From Streptomyces sp. NBC_01775 (GTDB lineage: Bacteria; Actinomycetota; Actinomycetes; Streptomycetales; Streptomycetaceae), in NCBI RefSeq assembly GCF_035917675.1, contig NZ_CP109104.1, positions 1,736,001 through 1,800,000 on the forward strand: a stretch of DNA of 64,000 nucleotides. The letters run 5' to 3'. Position numbers and translations under genes: made by a program. A model generated the notes under the pieces. The model ran no database searches, was not told the origin of the DNA, and saw nothing but the letters and a program-made list of their open reading frames with translations. Numbering within the stretch: position 1 is the stretch's first letter; each line of letters opens with the position of its first letter. This document shows positions 50,660 to 59,922 of the stretch, in pieces.

Positions 50660-51131
50660 TCCCAGGCGGTCGGCCCTTGGGCTCGGCGCCCGCTTCGACG
50701 CCGAAGCTCCACTCCTGGAATTCGGTGTCGAAGGCGTCGGAGAGCAGTTCGGGCTTGCTGTGGCTCTCCGTGCCGGGGCGAGTGGTCAGCACCACCAGGG
50801 TCTCGGCGCGGTTCTCGGTGAACAGGTCCTGGGCGTCGACATCGATGCGGCCGAGTTCGGGATGGAGGATGGTCTCCAACCGCGTCGGCCCGTCCGCCCA
50901 GCACCCGGGTGTACTCGTCCACCACGGCCGGATCGGACACCCGGGTGTGGATACGAGTCGACTGTGAAGATGCGTGACTGGGTCGCAACTGGAAAACCGC
51001 CGTTCCACCTCGGCGAGTTCGACGGTCGCCTCGGCCTCCAGGACCCTCCGCAAGCCGATCTCCACGCCGAGTTCATCGAGGCGGTCGGCGAACGATTTCG
51101 CCAGAGCGGCCAGTTCGGCGTACGTCGTCAC
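50660..51131 (-). pseudogene. Degraded regulator-like fragment (MmyB-type domain)
   Basis: The minus strand encodes a helical start (TYAELAALAKSFADRLDELG) and, later in the frame, ILHPELGRIDVDAQDLF and TLVVLTTRPGTESHSKPELL, which resembles the ligand domain of MmyB-like helix-turn-helix regulators. The parts do not join into a normal protein and a VDEYTRVLGG fragment sits in another frame. Probably decayed; the call is tentative. Confidence 0.3.
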
Positions 51132-52387
51132 GGTGGTGCGGCCCGGCTCGGGTGGCTAGTGCCGTGACCGGCAATGTTTGCCCGTCAAGGAGCGTCGTCC
51201 GGTGCGTGCGATCGCAAGGCGGCCGGAAGTCCTTGTAGCGGAGCTACCAGGGCTTTTGGCCAACGCCGCGAGCGTGCGTGCCGGGCGGCGCGACGGGGCA
51301 AAGCTTGCCGGGAGGGGCACTAGATGCCGGCGGGGCGGCCCGGGTTGCGGCGGGCCGTGGCGAGCAGGAAGTCATGGAGGAATTCTTCGGCGGGCACGGT
51401 CTGGCTCACGTTCATGCCTCTCTCGTCCGGAACGTCGTACTGACCGGCAAGGTTTCCCTTGTGCGAATGAGTTCTTCCAAATGATGACGGCGGGCCTGCC
51501 ACACGAACGGCGCGTTATGTCACCCAGGAACGCCACCTGTACCGATCCATTGAAGAGCTCACCAGAAATTCCCTGAATGTCTCTCAAGAAAGGGAGGTCC
51601 TCGACGGCAGGAACAGGACCTTTCCGGGGAGGGAGTGTCAGTCAACGGACAGGACTGGACACGCTTCAACGTCCCATGACGGTTTATCCCGGAACCAGAA
51701 AAAAATTTCCACTATGCGGAATGAGAGCGGAGGCAGGAGCCGGGATGGCCGACATGACGGAACTCCTGTCCCCGCGAGGTCAGCTCGAAGCTCGGCCGGC
51801 GTTCGAGGGCGCCGCGCCCGGCGCCTTCGCGGTAGCGGACGATACTGGTGGATAGGCGGGCATCACGGCTGGTCAGCCGTGGCACGCGTCGAGCCAGGTG
51901 TGGGGCAGGGGCCGGTGACCATGAGGGAGGCCACAGCGGTCGTGCCGGCGGCGAGCATGACGGGCCATTACTCGGACGTGCTTCCTCTCGGCTGGGCCGG
52001 GCGGTCAGCTGACCGGGCTGAGCCGGGTGTTCTGGAAGGCGGCGACGTGCCCCCTGACCGTCGGCGTCCCGCATGCACGTCGGACCTTGCTGGTCTTGTG
52101 CGTCCGCTTGCCCAGGCAGGCGTCCCTGGCCGCTGACGACGGCCACATCGGGTGCGCAGAAGCCCTCTGCTCGGGGTGTCGAAGTCGCCTGGCCCGACCG
52201 CAACGGAGAAAGCAGCAGGCGATCTCCAGAATGCCGTGCATCATTGGCTGACCGTCCCATAGAGTGCTCGCCGGGCCGTTCGAATTTCGTCGAATTCCGC
52301 CTACGGCACACCGAGTTCGCGGCGCCACAGCGGTGCCCGCGCGCCCCTTCTGCCGGAAATTTCCCCTTGCAAACGAAGGTGACGTAC
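51132..52387. other. 1.25-kb region without a supportable gene
   Basis: No open frame has recognisable sequence or a good start. The most gene-like item is a 31-codon minus-strand frame at 51320-51415 (starts MNVSQTVPAEEFLHDFLLAT). The region 51480-51720 is AT-richer than its surroundings. It lies between two decayed genes and the inhibitor gene and is probably mutational debris. Confidence 0.4.
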
Positions 52388-52783
52388 GTGAAGCGCACCC
52401 TTGCCATATCGGCCAGCGTCCTGACGCTGAGCAGCGCGGGCCTGATCGGCCTCAGCCCGACCGCTCAGGCCGACTCCAGAGCCAGCTGCGGAGCCAATCG
52501 ATTCTGCCTGTACGAGGGCTACAGCTTCGAGCGTGGTGTATACCGCCACAAGCCCCGCCCGGGTTCCTGGTACCGCGTGAATCTGCCGTCCTCCATCAAC
52601 GACCAGGCAAGCTCGATGGTGAACAACACCAAGTACGACGTGTTCATGTATTCCGGCCGCGACTGCTTCGGTGACGCGTACACCGCAGCAGCCAAGTCCT
52701 CCGACAAGGACCTGGCCCACAACTCGGGCAACAACAAAGGCAACATGAGCAACCGGGTGACCTGCATCACCGTCTCGAAGTAG
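52388..52783 (+). CDS. Small secreted peptidase inhibitor I36-like protein
   Basis: Secreted protein of 131 aa. The signal peptide is clear (KRTLAISASVLTLSSAGLIG followed by SPTAQA), with cleavage after AQA. The mature domain starts SRASCGANRFCLYEGYSFER and contains VYRHKPRPGSW and SGRDCFGDAY, which fits the I36 inhibitor family of Streptomyces (SMPI-like beta-gamma-crystallin fold) with paired Cys. GTG 52388 is chosen because GGTGA lies 6 bases upstream; GTG 52379 is an alternative. It could protect against extracellular metalloproteases. Monocistronic, in an otherwise decayed area. Confidence 0.85.
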   Translation: MKRTLAISASVLTLSSAGLIGLSPTAQADSRASCGANRFCLYEGYSFERGVYRHKPRPGSWYRVNLPSSINDQASSMVNNTKYDVFMYSGRDCFGDAYTAAAKSSDKDLAHNSGNNKGNMSNRVTCITVSK

Positions 52784-52858
52784 CACCACCAGACGGGGTG
52801 CGGTGCCTTGACGTTCGCACCGCACCCCGTCCGTAGCATCCGTAGCGGCGTCAGTTGC

Positions 52859-53020
52859 GCGACGTCGGCGGAGTGAGCGTCACCTGGTCCAGGACCGGGT
52901 GTACTTCGAGCGCTGCTCGTACTCGTTGTAGGACTTGTCATCGAAGTTGGGGAACTCCGCCGACGTGAACGTCACCGTGATGCGGTTCTGCCCCAGCTCC
53001 TCCGCGAACCGTGAGTTCGC
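52859..53020 (-). pseudogene. C-terminal scrap of an unknown protein
   Basis: Encodes NSRFAEELGQNRITVTFTSA and FPNFDDKSYNEYEQRSKYT; a frameshift near 52900 leads to VLDQVTLTPPTSRN and a stop. The composition looks like real coding sequence, but everything upstream is lost. Confidence 0.35.
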
Positions 53021-53193
53021 GGAAATTGTTGAGGACTTCCCGCACAACCGCGTATCAACCACGTCGCACCTCCCCAACGCCGTTTCATCAGAGGCAGGCA
53101 CTCCATCACATGCCTCTGACACCATGAGGTCGTGACGCCGACGGGCAATGATCAAGCACCGCAAAGCCGCTCTAGAGCCGCAGGTCAGGAAGT

Positions 53194-53283
53194 GTGGTCC
53201 CCGCGCGAGCGGGGCTGTTCCCCAGCTCGCCGACGAGGCCGAGCTGTGGCTGAGGTGGTCCCCGCGCGAGCGGGGCTGTTCCC
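53194..53283 (+). CRISPR. Two-repeat type I-E-like CRISPR islet
   Basis: Two identical 29-base repeats (53194-53222 and 53255-53283) beginning GTGGTCCCCGCGCG and ending GGGGCTGTTCCC, separated by one 32-base spacer. The last part of the repeat differs from the islet at 44981 (CTGTTCCC rather than GTGGTCCG). The leader-like CAGGTCAGGAAGT precedes it. Its last repeat directly abuts the third recombinase remnant. Confidence 0.85.
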
Positions 53284-54521
53284 GCAGTCACGGTAGGCCC
53301 CATGTGGCCCGCAAGGCCGCCGACGGCAAACCCCTCCACGGCTTGGAACCCGACCTCAAGACCGCATCCGTCGTTGTCCGGATCTTCACCGCGTTCCTGC
53401 CCGGATACGGCATCTACGCGATCGCCGAGGGACTCACCCGCGACGGCATCGCCCGCCCCTCCGCCCACGACCCTCGCCGCAACCCCCACCGCGACACCCG
53501 CGCCTGGGCCAAGAGCGCCGTACGCGCCACACTCAACAACCCCCGCTACACCGGCCGCCAGGTATGGAACCGGCAGAAGAAGCACGAGTCCCTGCTCGAC
53601 ATCACCGACGTCAGCCTCGGCTACACCACCAAGATGCGCTGGAACACCCAGGACAAGTGGATCATCTCCAAGAAGATCGTCCACACCCCACTCATCGACG
53701 ACGACACCTTCGCCCGCGCCCAGGACATCTTCCACAGCAAGACGCGGACCGGCCCCGCTCACGGCGTGCAGCGCACCCGCCGCCCGTACCTGCTACGAGG
53801 CGCCCTCATCTGTGGCGCGTGCGAGCGGAAGATGCAGGGCCACTGGTCTCACGAGCAGGCCTACTACCGCTGCCGCTATCCCAACGAATACGGGCTCGCG
53901 AACCACGTCCAGCACCCCCGCAACCTCTACGTACGCGAAGCATGGGTGACCCGGCCACTCGACGACTGGCCCGCCAAGACGTTCCTGCCGCACCGCATCG
54001 ACAAGACCGTCGACCTCATGACGGCAACCGGTCCCGACACGGGCCATCCCGATACCACCGAATCCACTCAGGCACGGGCCGACATCGCACGGTGTGACGC
54101 CAAGCTCGCCACACACCGCTCCGCCCTCGAAGCGGGCGCCGACCCCGGTCTGGTCACCCGCTGGATCACCGACGCAGGCCGCACGGGCCCAGGCCGAGGC
54201 GAAACTACGACCTCCCCGCACAGGCGGAACCCGGAATCTCGCGGGACTACGTCACCGACCCTCATCCGCACAGCGGACGACCTCTCTCAGGTGATCCACC
54301 AAGCTGCCCCGACCGACAAAGCCGAGATCTATCAGAAGCTCGGTCTCCGCATCCGCTACACGCCCGCACAACAAAAAGTGCTGGTCGAGGCGCACCTCAA
54401 CCAGCACATTCCCGGCACCCGTGGGGTACCAGTCGGTGTCCGAGGGGGGTGTCGAGCTCAGCGCACGATGTTCCGGCGCTGGTGGCGGGGACGCTGGCGC
54501 TGTCGTAGGGCTCCATCGTAG
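53284..54521 (+). pseudogene. Serine recombinase remnant 3 (catalytic domain missing)
   Basis: The longest of three related remnants. It begins within the recombinase domain (GKPLHGLEPDLKTASVVVRI, AIAEGLTRDGIARPSAHDP, RYTGRQVWNRQKKHE), continues through the zinc ribbon (LICGACERKMQG, YYRCRYP) and ends with DKAEIYQKLGLRIRYTP. The N-terminal resolvase domain with the catalytic Ser is absent; the first codons directly follow a CRISPR repeat. Between about 54165 and 54260 the expected helix (AARAQAEAKLR) is in another frame, so compensating frameshifts are present. The tail runs into a GTGTCCGAGGG sequence, the first bases of the ~105-bp repeat. Confidence 0.85.
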
Positions 54522-55213
54522 CCGCACGTGTGGCCACGCTCCGTGCCCGTCCGATCGACGGGCAGGAGCGGCAGCGCGCTCGTGCCGGACGATGTTCACG
54601 CTGCTACCCCGAACCGCGCGTGCCACCGCCCGGCGGGCCCGCTGTCAGGCGGTTTTGTCACGAGCTCCCCACCCCGGCCAAGTTCGCGATGTACTCGTAG
54701 CGGTATCACCACGTCAAGACCAGCTCATCCGGAGCAGGGCGATTACTGCAAAAGATGGGTCTCAACCGACGGTCGGATTCCCAGCGCTACGAGCGCCGAA
54801 GTCCATCGAGTCCTGGGCCAGCCGGGAAACAAGAAACGCTCCTACCCGTACATCGCCATCGACGACGCCCGGCTCCGAATCCTGCGCGCCTAACCGCAGA
54901 ACGACCAGAAGGCCGACAGTGACTTCTGGAATTTCTGGCGGAGTCGCCCTCATCATCGAGCGAGCAGAACGCATGCAAAGCTCTCGGCCAACGCCTGCCC
55001 GAAATCCGGAACGAAGCAGGGTTCACCAAGCATGTGTTGGCCGCGCTCAGATGTGCGGGCACGAGTCGAAGTGCTCACGCTTCAAAATCGGCTCGCGCCC
55101 CGTCCGAGGCCGGTGTCGCGGCTGGGCTGCGGCCTGCGTCGCAGCCCACTGATCGGAGATCGTCTCTACCTTCCGTGGAATCGGTGACACATACATCGAT
55201 TGGGTAGGTGCAT
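54522..55213. other. Gap between recombinase remnant and toxin module
   Basis: About 690 bp with no supportable gene. A plus-strand frame contains RVLGQPGNKKRSYPYIAIDD before a stop at 54893, perhaps the end of a lost gene. The right half becomes AT-richer toward the putative immunity gene. Confidence 0.35.
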
Positions 55214-55693
55214 TTAAGGAACTCTTCCCTTTTTTGGCTTTCCCCAAGATGCCGTGAACAGGTAAATCCACCACAGCGGATTGACGAAATTCACCCACGA
55301 CTTTCTACGTGCGAGATGGCGTTCCCAGTAAGCGTCCTGTTCCTCCACCGAACCGATCCGGTGCGCGCAGTAGCCAAAGGTGGGGACCAAGTCCCGAACT
55401 GTTGGGGGGCGCCACATGTGGAGGACATAGACCATCCATGCGCCGTAGGAAGCCGACTGTGGCGAGGGCCTGACATCGACGCGTGCCCCGTTGCAGCAGA
55501 GGGTGATGTCTCTTTGAGCGAGAGTTGCACGCATTTCCTGAAGGGCAGAGAAAACATTATCAGCCGCTTTCGAAATTTCCACACCACTGGAGGACTCAAG
55601 GTGCAAAATCCACGGCCCATCACCCTCGACGAGAATTTTCCATTCTTCCTCGCGGCCCTCCAGCCTCACATAGATTGGGATTTCTTCATTCAT
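55214..55693 (-). CDS. Putative immunity protein for the ADP-ribosyltransferase toxin
   Basis: A 159-aa protein that I do not recognise. It overlaps the 3' end of the orphan Rhs toxin gene by 8 bp on the same strand, exactly where immunity genes lie in Rhs/CDI modules. It starts MNEEIPIYVRLEGREEEWKI, is rich in Trp and Tyr, and has a hydrophobic C-terminal part (NPLWWIYLFTASW) that may associate with the membrane. GC content is lower than in the flanking genes, as usual for toxin/immunity cassettes. The role is inferred from position only. Confidence 0.7.
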   Translation of the reverse strand: MNEEIPIYVRLEGREEEWKILVEGDGPWILHLESSSGVEISKAADNVFSALQEMRATLAQRDITLCCNGARVDVRPSPQSASYGAWMVYVLHMWRPPTVRDLVPTFGYCAHRIGSVEEQDAYWERHLARRKSWVNFVNPLWWIYLFTASWGKPKKGRVP

Positions 55694-56891
55694 TCGTGAA
55701 CCTCGGATTCTCTATCACTTCACCGGTAGGTCTTCCGTATTGCCAACGCTCCGCTCGAACAATATTACTGCCATCAATCCCCCTGAAGATAACTTCCCGT
55801 TCAGCCGGGAACCCAGTTCCTTTAATGAAGGACTTAGTCGCCCCACCAAGGGCGCGGTTCACGTCGACACCGTATCCATTTCCGCGTATCTCGTAGACCC
55901 ATGTCCCACGTCCTCTGGCGAACTGCGGAAAGTTTCCGGCCTGGCTGGAACTCTTACTCGTGCCCACCCAATTTGACGGCTTATCATGCAGAGCGTACTT
56001 GCCGATATCTTCATTCGTTCCTCGTGGGGAGAACCCGGATGAAAACACCTCGTCGGGACTTCTGGTATCGCCCCTGAACACACGTCGCGGCTTCACTGCG
56101 GCCCTGCGGCGAACTCCGAAATCTGAGGCTACGGCCATTCGACAGCCGTCTGGCGCGAGGCCGAGGGGGTCCGTCACTGTGTGCGGATTGTCCACATACG
56201 TAGCTGGGTTCGGCCCCGGTATCAGTCCCAGCGGGTCCTGTGACAGATATCGCCCGGTCTCCGGATCGTAGTACCGGAAGTAGTTGTAATGGAGGCCGGA
56301 TTCCGGGTCGGCGTACTGGCCCGGGAAACGGAGGGGGCAGGTGGCGGTGCCGGTGGTCGCCGAGGGCAGGGGGTCCGGTGATGGGAGCGGGGTGCCCCAG
56401 AGAGTGGTGCGCTGTCGCCAAGTGGTGGTGCCGTCGGGGGTGACCAGTTCGGTGGGGGTGCCGGTGAGGTCGGTGAGGATGGCGTGGAAGCGGGGGGTGG
56501 TGTCGAGGTTAGTGAGCTTGGTGATGAGGGATGTGCCGGAGGTGCGGGTGAGGGGAGCGTGGTCGGTCTGGGTGAGGGGACGATGGGTGTCGGGGGCGTA
56601 GTCCCAGGTGGTGGTGTGTCCTTCGGCTGTGGTCTGTTCGGTGACGCGGGTGCCGTCCCAGGTGAAGGTGATGGTCCTGTCATCCGGACCCGTCTTGGTC
56701 GTGCGGCGGCCAAGGGCGTCGTAGGTGTAAGTCCACGCTGAGCCGTCAGGATCCCGGAGGTGGGTGAGACGGTCCTCGGCGTTCCAGGTGTAGGTCCAGG
56801 TGTGGCGGTGGCCGTTGAGAAGGCGGCGGCAGGTGGATGTGCGGCGGCCGACGGCGTCGTGGAGGTAAGTGGTGCGACCGGCGCGGTGCAC
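55686..56891 (-). CDS. Orphan Rhs tail with cholera-toxin-like ADP-ribosyltransferase domain
   Basis: A 401-aa Rhs fragment from GTG 56891. Residues 1-245 are the end of the Rhs/YD-repeat shell (TYTYDALGRRTTK, LHYNYFRYYDPETGRYLSQD, DPLGLAP). Residues about 268-401 form a new C-terminal domain: FRGDTRSPDEVFSSGFSPRG matches cholera toxin A and scabin-type ADP-ribosyltransferases, with Arg273 as the NAD-binding Arg. Gly310-Thr311-Ser312 occupies the STS position, and Glu364-Arg365-Glu366 (PAEREV) is the ExE motif of arginine-specific enzymes. The N-terminal shell is cut by an IS701 remnant, so it resembles an orphan toxin module. An overlapping immunity-like gene follows. Confidence 0.85.
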   Translation of the reverse strand: MHRAGRTTYLHDAVGRRTSTCRRLLNGHRHTWTYTWNAEDRLTHLRDPDGSAWTYTYDALGRRTTKTGPDDRTITFTWDGTRVTEQTTAEGHTTTWDYAPDTHRPLTQTDHAPLTRTSGTSLITKLTNLDTTPRFHAILTDLTGTPTELVTPDGTTTWRQRTTLWGTPLPSPDPLPSATTGTATCPLRFPGQYADPESGLHYNYFRYYDPETGRYLSQDPLGLIPGPNPATYVDNPHTVTDPLGLAPDGCRMAVASDFGVRRRAAVKPRRVFRGDTRSPDEVFSSGFSPRGTNEDIGKYALHDKPSNWVGTSKSSSQAGNFPQFARGRGTWVYEIRGNGYGVDVNRALGGATKSFIKGTGFPAEREVIFRGIDGSNIVRAERWQYGRPTGEVIENPRFTNE

Positions 56892-56934
56892 GAGTGTGCC
56901 GGAGTTTTCACGTTCGTGGCGTGGTGGTGCCAGC

Positions 56935-58072
56935 CGGTCCAGGAGCGGCCCTCGAAGTGGTCCAGACCCAGGGCCGTACTTGAGTTCGCGTTAGTCGTGT
57001 TCGATCCGCCAGCGGATCTTGGCCAGTCGCAGCAGAAGGTGCAGGATGGTGTCGGCGGGAAGGCTGGTCAGCCAATAGTCGGTGGGCTCCGGCTGGTGGG
57101 GCGGCCACTGGGCCAGGAGCGTATCGGTCGGCAGGGCGCCGTCCCAGGCGTCGCGTCCGCCGGACTGCTCGCGTGCCGCTTTCCGGACCGCGACACCGGT
57201 CGGCCCGGACCTCCATGGCAATGAACCGGCTGGTCATCGCACCGCGGCTGCCCTGCCGCCAGGTGCACCGCCGCAGTGAGCGCCGTCCGGTCCTCATGAC
57301 CAGGTCTTTCACGGAGTGGGCCGGGTCGCGGTAGCGGGGCAGACGGGGTGCGCCATCCGCCCGGCCCGTTGTGGCGTGCTGGGCACGGACGGCGTCGGCG
57401 GGATGTGCGCTGGTGTCCCCGCGCACGGCGGTGATGTAGTCCAGATGCCGCTGGCGCAGTCCCGCGCGGAGGCGTGCATCTGGCCGCACCCGGCGTCCGC
57501 CACCACGATGCGGTCGGCCAGGCCCCACCTGGCCACCTGGTCCAGGACATCAAGCGCCAGCCGCCACTTCTCCCGGTGCCCGACCTCATCCGGCACCCCG
57601 CAGGCACGGCGCCGCCGGGTGTCCGGGTCCCATTCCTTCGACAGGAACAGCCGCCACTGCAACGGAACCGACGCGGTATCGCTGACCGTGACCTGGCAGT
57701 TCGCCTGCTTGCCAGAGCACCGCAGTACTGGCGGGCAACCCCGACCGACATCCCGCCGTCCTTGGGGAAGGACACATCGTCGATCACGACGGCATCCGGG
57801 CTGATCAGCGGCACCATGCGCTCGGCGATACGCCGCTGCACCGGCACCGGATCCCACGGCGACTGGTTCACGAACTGCTGCAGGGTTCTGTTCATGCCGT
57901 CCGGCAGCCGCTCGGCCATCGGCCGGATCGACTTCCGCCGCCCGTCCAGCATCAGCCCCCGCAGGCAACAGTCGCCCTGCACACGCTGATCCCGCCGCGG
58001 CACAGACGCGAACAGGTCCGCTACGAACTCGGCTAACTTCGCCCGCATTCCCTCCACTTGCTGCATATCCAT
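56935..58072 (-). pseudogene. IS701-family transposase, multiply frameshifted
   Basis: Begins at ATG 58072 with KLAEFVADLFASVPRRDQR, DGMNRTLQQFVNQSPWDPVP and AVVIDDVSFPKDGGMSVGVA (first catalytic Asp region). A frameshift near 57720 leads to GKQANCQVTVSDTASVPLQW and LADRIVVADAGCG, another near 57450 to RQRHLDYITAVRGDTSAH, and a third near 57200 to LRLAKIRWRIEHD, which ends in an in-frame stop where family members have EHDYREL. At least four lesions; the C-terminal end joins the orphan Rhs sequence. Confidence 0.85.
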
Positions 58073-58307
58073 ACACCCACCGTGCCTTCGAAGCCGCTGA
58101 AAACGTCGATCACTCCAGACGAGCTGCGCCGCCGCAACGACGCGAGCAAGCGCGAGGCCGAAGAGCAGGACCGGGGAGACCAGTTGGAGACGCAACTAGC
58201 CCCACATGAACTGACGAGTACCACCACAACACGACAGGGCCCATAAGACCCTGATGTACCCGACACATCCACCAGTACGATCCGGCATTCAACAACCAGG
58301 GGGACCC

Positions 58308-59021
58308 GTGAACCAGCACCCGCAGCACCCGTACCAGCAATTCCAGCCGCCGCCCCAGCCGCCGAGGCGGAAGCACACCGGCCTCAAGGTCACCGCCGCC
58401 GTGTTCGGCGTCCTCGTTGTCATCGGCGGCATCGCCTCCGCTGTCGGCGAGGGCGATGGCAGCCCCAAGGCCGACAAGAAGCCCGCGGCGTCTGCCAAGC
58501 AGAAGGCCAAGCCCGAGAAGCCGGCCGCAGACGAAAAGAAGGAGACCAAGAAGCTCCCCGCCCTCACCCGCAAGGGCCTGCAATCCGCTCAGGACGAGGC
58601 CCAGGCAGCCGGGTTCTACACCCTCACCTCGCACGACGCGCTCGGCCGGGACCGCATGCAAGTGTTCGACCGTAGCTGGAAGGTGTGCTCCCAGAAGCCA
58701 GCACCCGGCACGCACGCCACCGACACCGAGATCGACCTCGGAGCCGTGAAGACCACCGAGGACTGCCCTGCCAAGGACGCCGGACCCGTCAAGACAGCCG
58801 ACGGCACCATGCCGAACTTCATGGGCAAAAGCGTCAAGGCAGCCCGGAGCGCGCTCGACTCCTCGGTGAGCCTCGACGCCACCGATTCGACCGGGCAGGG
58901 CCGCATCGTGCTGATGGAATCGAACTGGGAAGTGTGCTCCCAGACCCCCGCGGCCGGCACGAAACTCGATGGCCAGCCTGTGACGTTCAAGGCCGTGAAG
59001 TTCGAGGAGAACTGCGCGTGA
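58308..59021 (+). CDS. Membrane protein with two PASTA-like domains
   Basis: A 237-aa protein. The first 40 residues are Gln/Pro/His-rich and cytoplasmic, followed by one membrane helix (about 43-64), a charged Lys/Glu/Ala linker and two tandem PASTA-like domains: LTRKGLQSAQDEAQAAGFYT with VCSQKPAPGT, and MPNFMGKSVKAARSALDSSV with VCSQTPAAGT. Each has a Cys pair that could form a disulphide outside the cell. GTG 58308 follows AGGGGGA. PASTA domains often bind peptidoglycan fragments. GTGA overlap with the next frame. The stretch 58073-58300 holds only a short plus-strand frame that may be a remnant. Confidence 0.8.
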   Translation: MNQHPQHPYQQFQPPPQPPRRKHTGLKVTAAVFGVLVVIGGIASAVGEGDGSPKADKKPAASAKQKAKPEKPAADEKKETKKLPALTRKGLQSAQDEAQAAGFYTLTSHDALGRDRMQVFDRSWKVCSQKPAPGTHATDTEIDLGAVKTTEDCPAKDAGPVKTADGTMPNFMGKSVKAARSALDSSVSLDATDSTGQGRIVLMESNWEVCSQTPAAGTKLDGQPVTFKAVKFEENCA

Positions 59022-59746
59022 GGCGGTCGGGAGGGGGCGGGCTTGCGGTGCTCCTCGCCGCGGTGCTGGTTACGGGAGCATTCGCAGCCGGGTACACCAG
59101 CGGCGCGGGGCCGACACTGGTCCGCGTCGACGACGCCCGCCACATCGGCTCCCGTTGAGATGGAGAAGTCGGCCACGCCCGCAGCAGAGCCGGACCCCGC
59201 GCCGACCAGCTCTGAGCGAGCGAAGCTCACCGAGGACGCCCCCGGCGCAACCTGGACCGACACCAGCGAGGACGCACTGTGTGAAGGACTGAAGCTGTTC
59301 GGCACGGCGTGGATTGCCCGGCAACTCCGAGAAAGCCAGTCGGACGCGGACGTCGACTGGAACTACGCGGCCCAGTTGGGCGAGGAGAAATGCGAGGATG
59401 ACTGGCTGGTCGGAACTGTGGTTGCCGAGCACGGCGGTCTGGATGAGTCTGGTGTCGATTGGGGGCACCGCTACCTCCCATATGCGCTGACGGAGATGCG
59501 ATCCCCGGAATCCGGCATGTTGCCTGCTGCTTGCCAGAGCATGCGCGGAGCGCTGGCCCAGTTCATGGGCGATCCGGGGCTCCAGCAGCCCTTCCGGGTG
59601 GATGCGCTTGAGTGCGACCGGGCGGTCGTGGACCGTGTCGTACCCGCGCTGGACGGTCCCCATCCCGCCTTCGCCGAGTTCACCCTGGAGTTCATAGCGC
59701 CCGGAAATCTACTGTGTTGGCACTGTGTGGGTTCTCGTCCCCCATC
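59018..59746 (+). pseudogene. Secreted or membrane-anchored protein, frameshifted and truncated
   Basis: The GTG overlapping the PASTA gene stop opens a frame of 46 codons with a signal-like helix (LAVLLAAVLVTGAFAAGYTS) that stops at 59158. The next frame begins at ATG 59160 and encodes APGATWTDTSEDALCEGLKL through ALECDRAVVDRVVPALDG. They read naturally as one protein if one base near 59150 is corrected. The C-terminal end runs into the CRISPR islet at 59747 and loses coding character, so the gene is probably broken twice. Function unknown. Confidence 0.55.
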
Positions 59747-59833
59747 CCGTCCCGTACGCGAGCAGGGGTGGTCCGTGCCCGATGCGCCGTCAGGTGCTCT
59801 CTTCGTGGTGGTCCCCGCGCGAGCGGGGGTCCG
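59747..59833 (+). CRISPR. Degenerate two-repeat CRISPR islet
   Basis: A degraded 29-base repeat (59747-59775, ending AGCAGGGGTGGTCCG), then exactly 32 bases, then a repeat starting GTGGTCCCCGCGCG at 59808 with a 3-base deletion near its end (to 59833). The 32-base spacing supports a genuine old array rather than chance. It follows a broken gene. Confidence 0.7.
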
Positions 59834-59922
59834 CCCCGGCCATTTCGCCGGAGGCATACGCGCGAGCGCCAGGAGGTGTCACCAACATTTTCCGGGCAGT
59901 TGGCTGCGGTAATTCCCAGATG

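Noticed and set aside
58073..58246. Short plus-strand frame before the PASTA gene (ends THELTSTTTTRQGP-like tail)
   Set aside because: Reads like natural coding sequence (PDELRRRNDASKREAEEQDR) but has no start outside the IS701 remnant; at most the end of a lost gene.
59851..59879. Third CRISPR-like unit after the islet at 59747
   Set aside because: Only the central CGCGCGAGCG is shared, and the distance from the previous repeat is 17 bases instead of 32.
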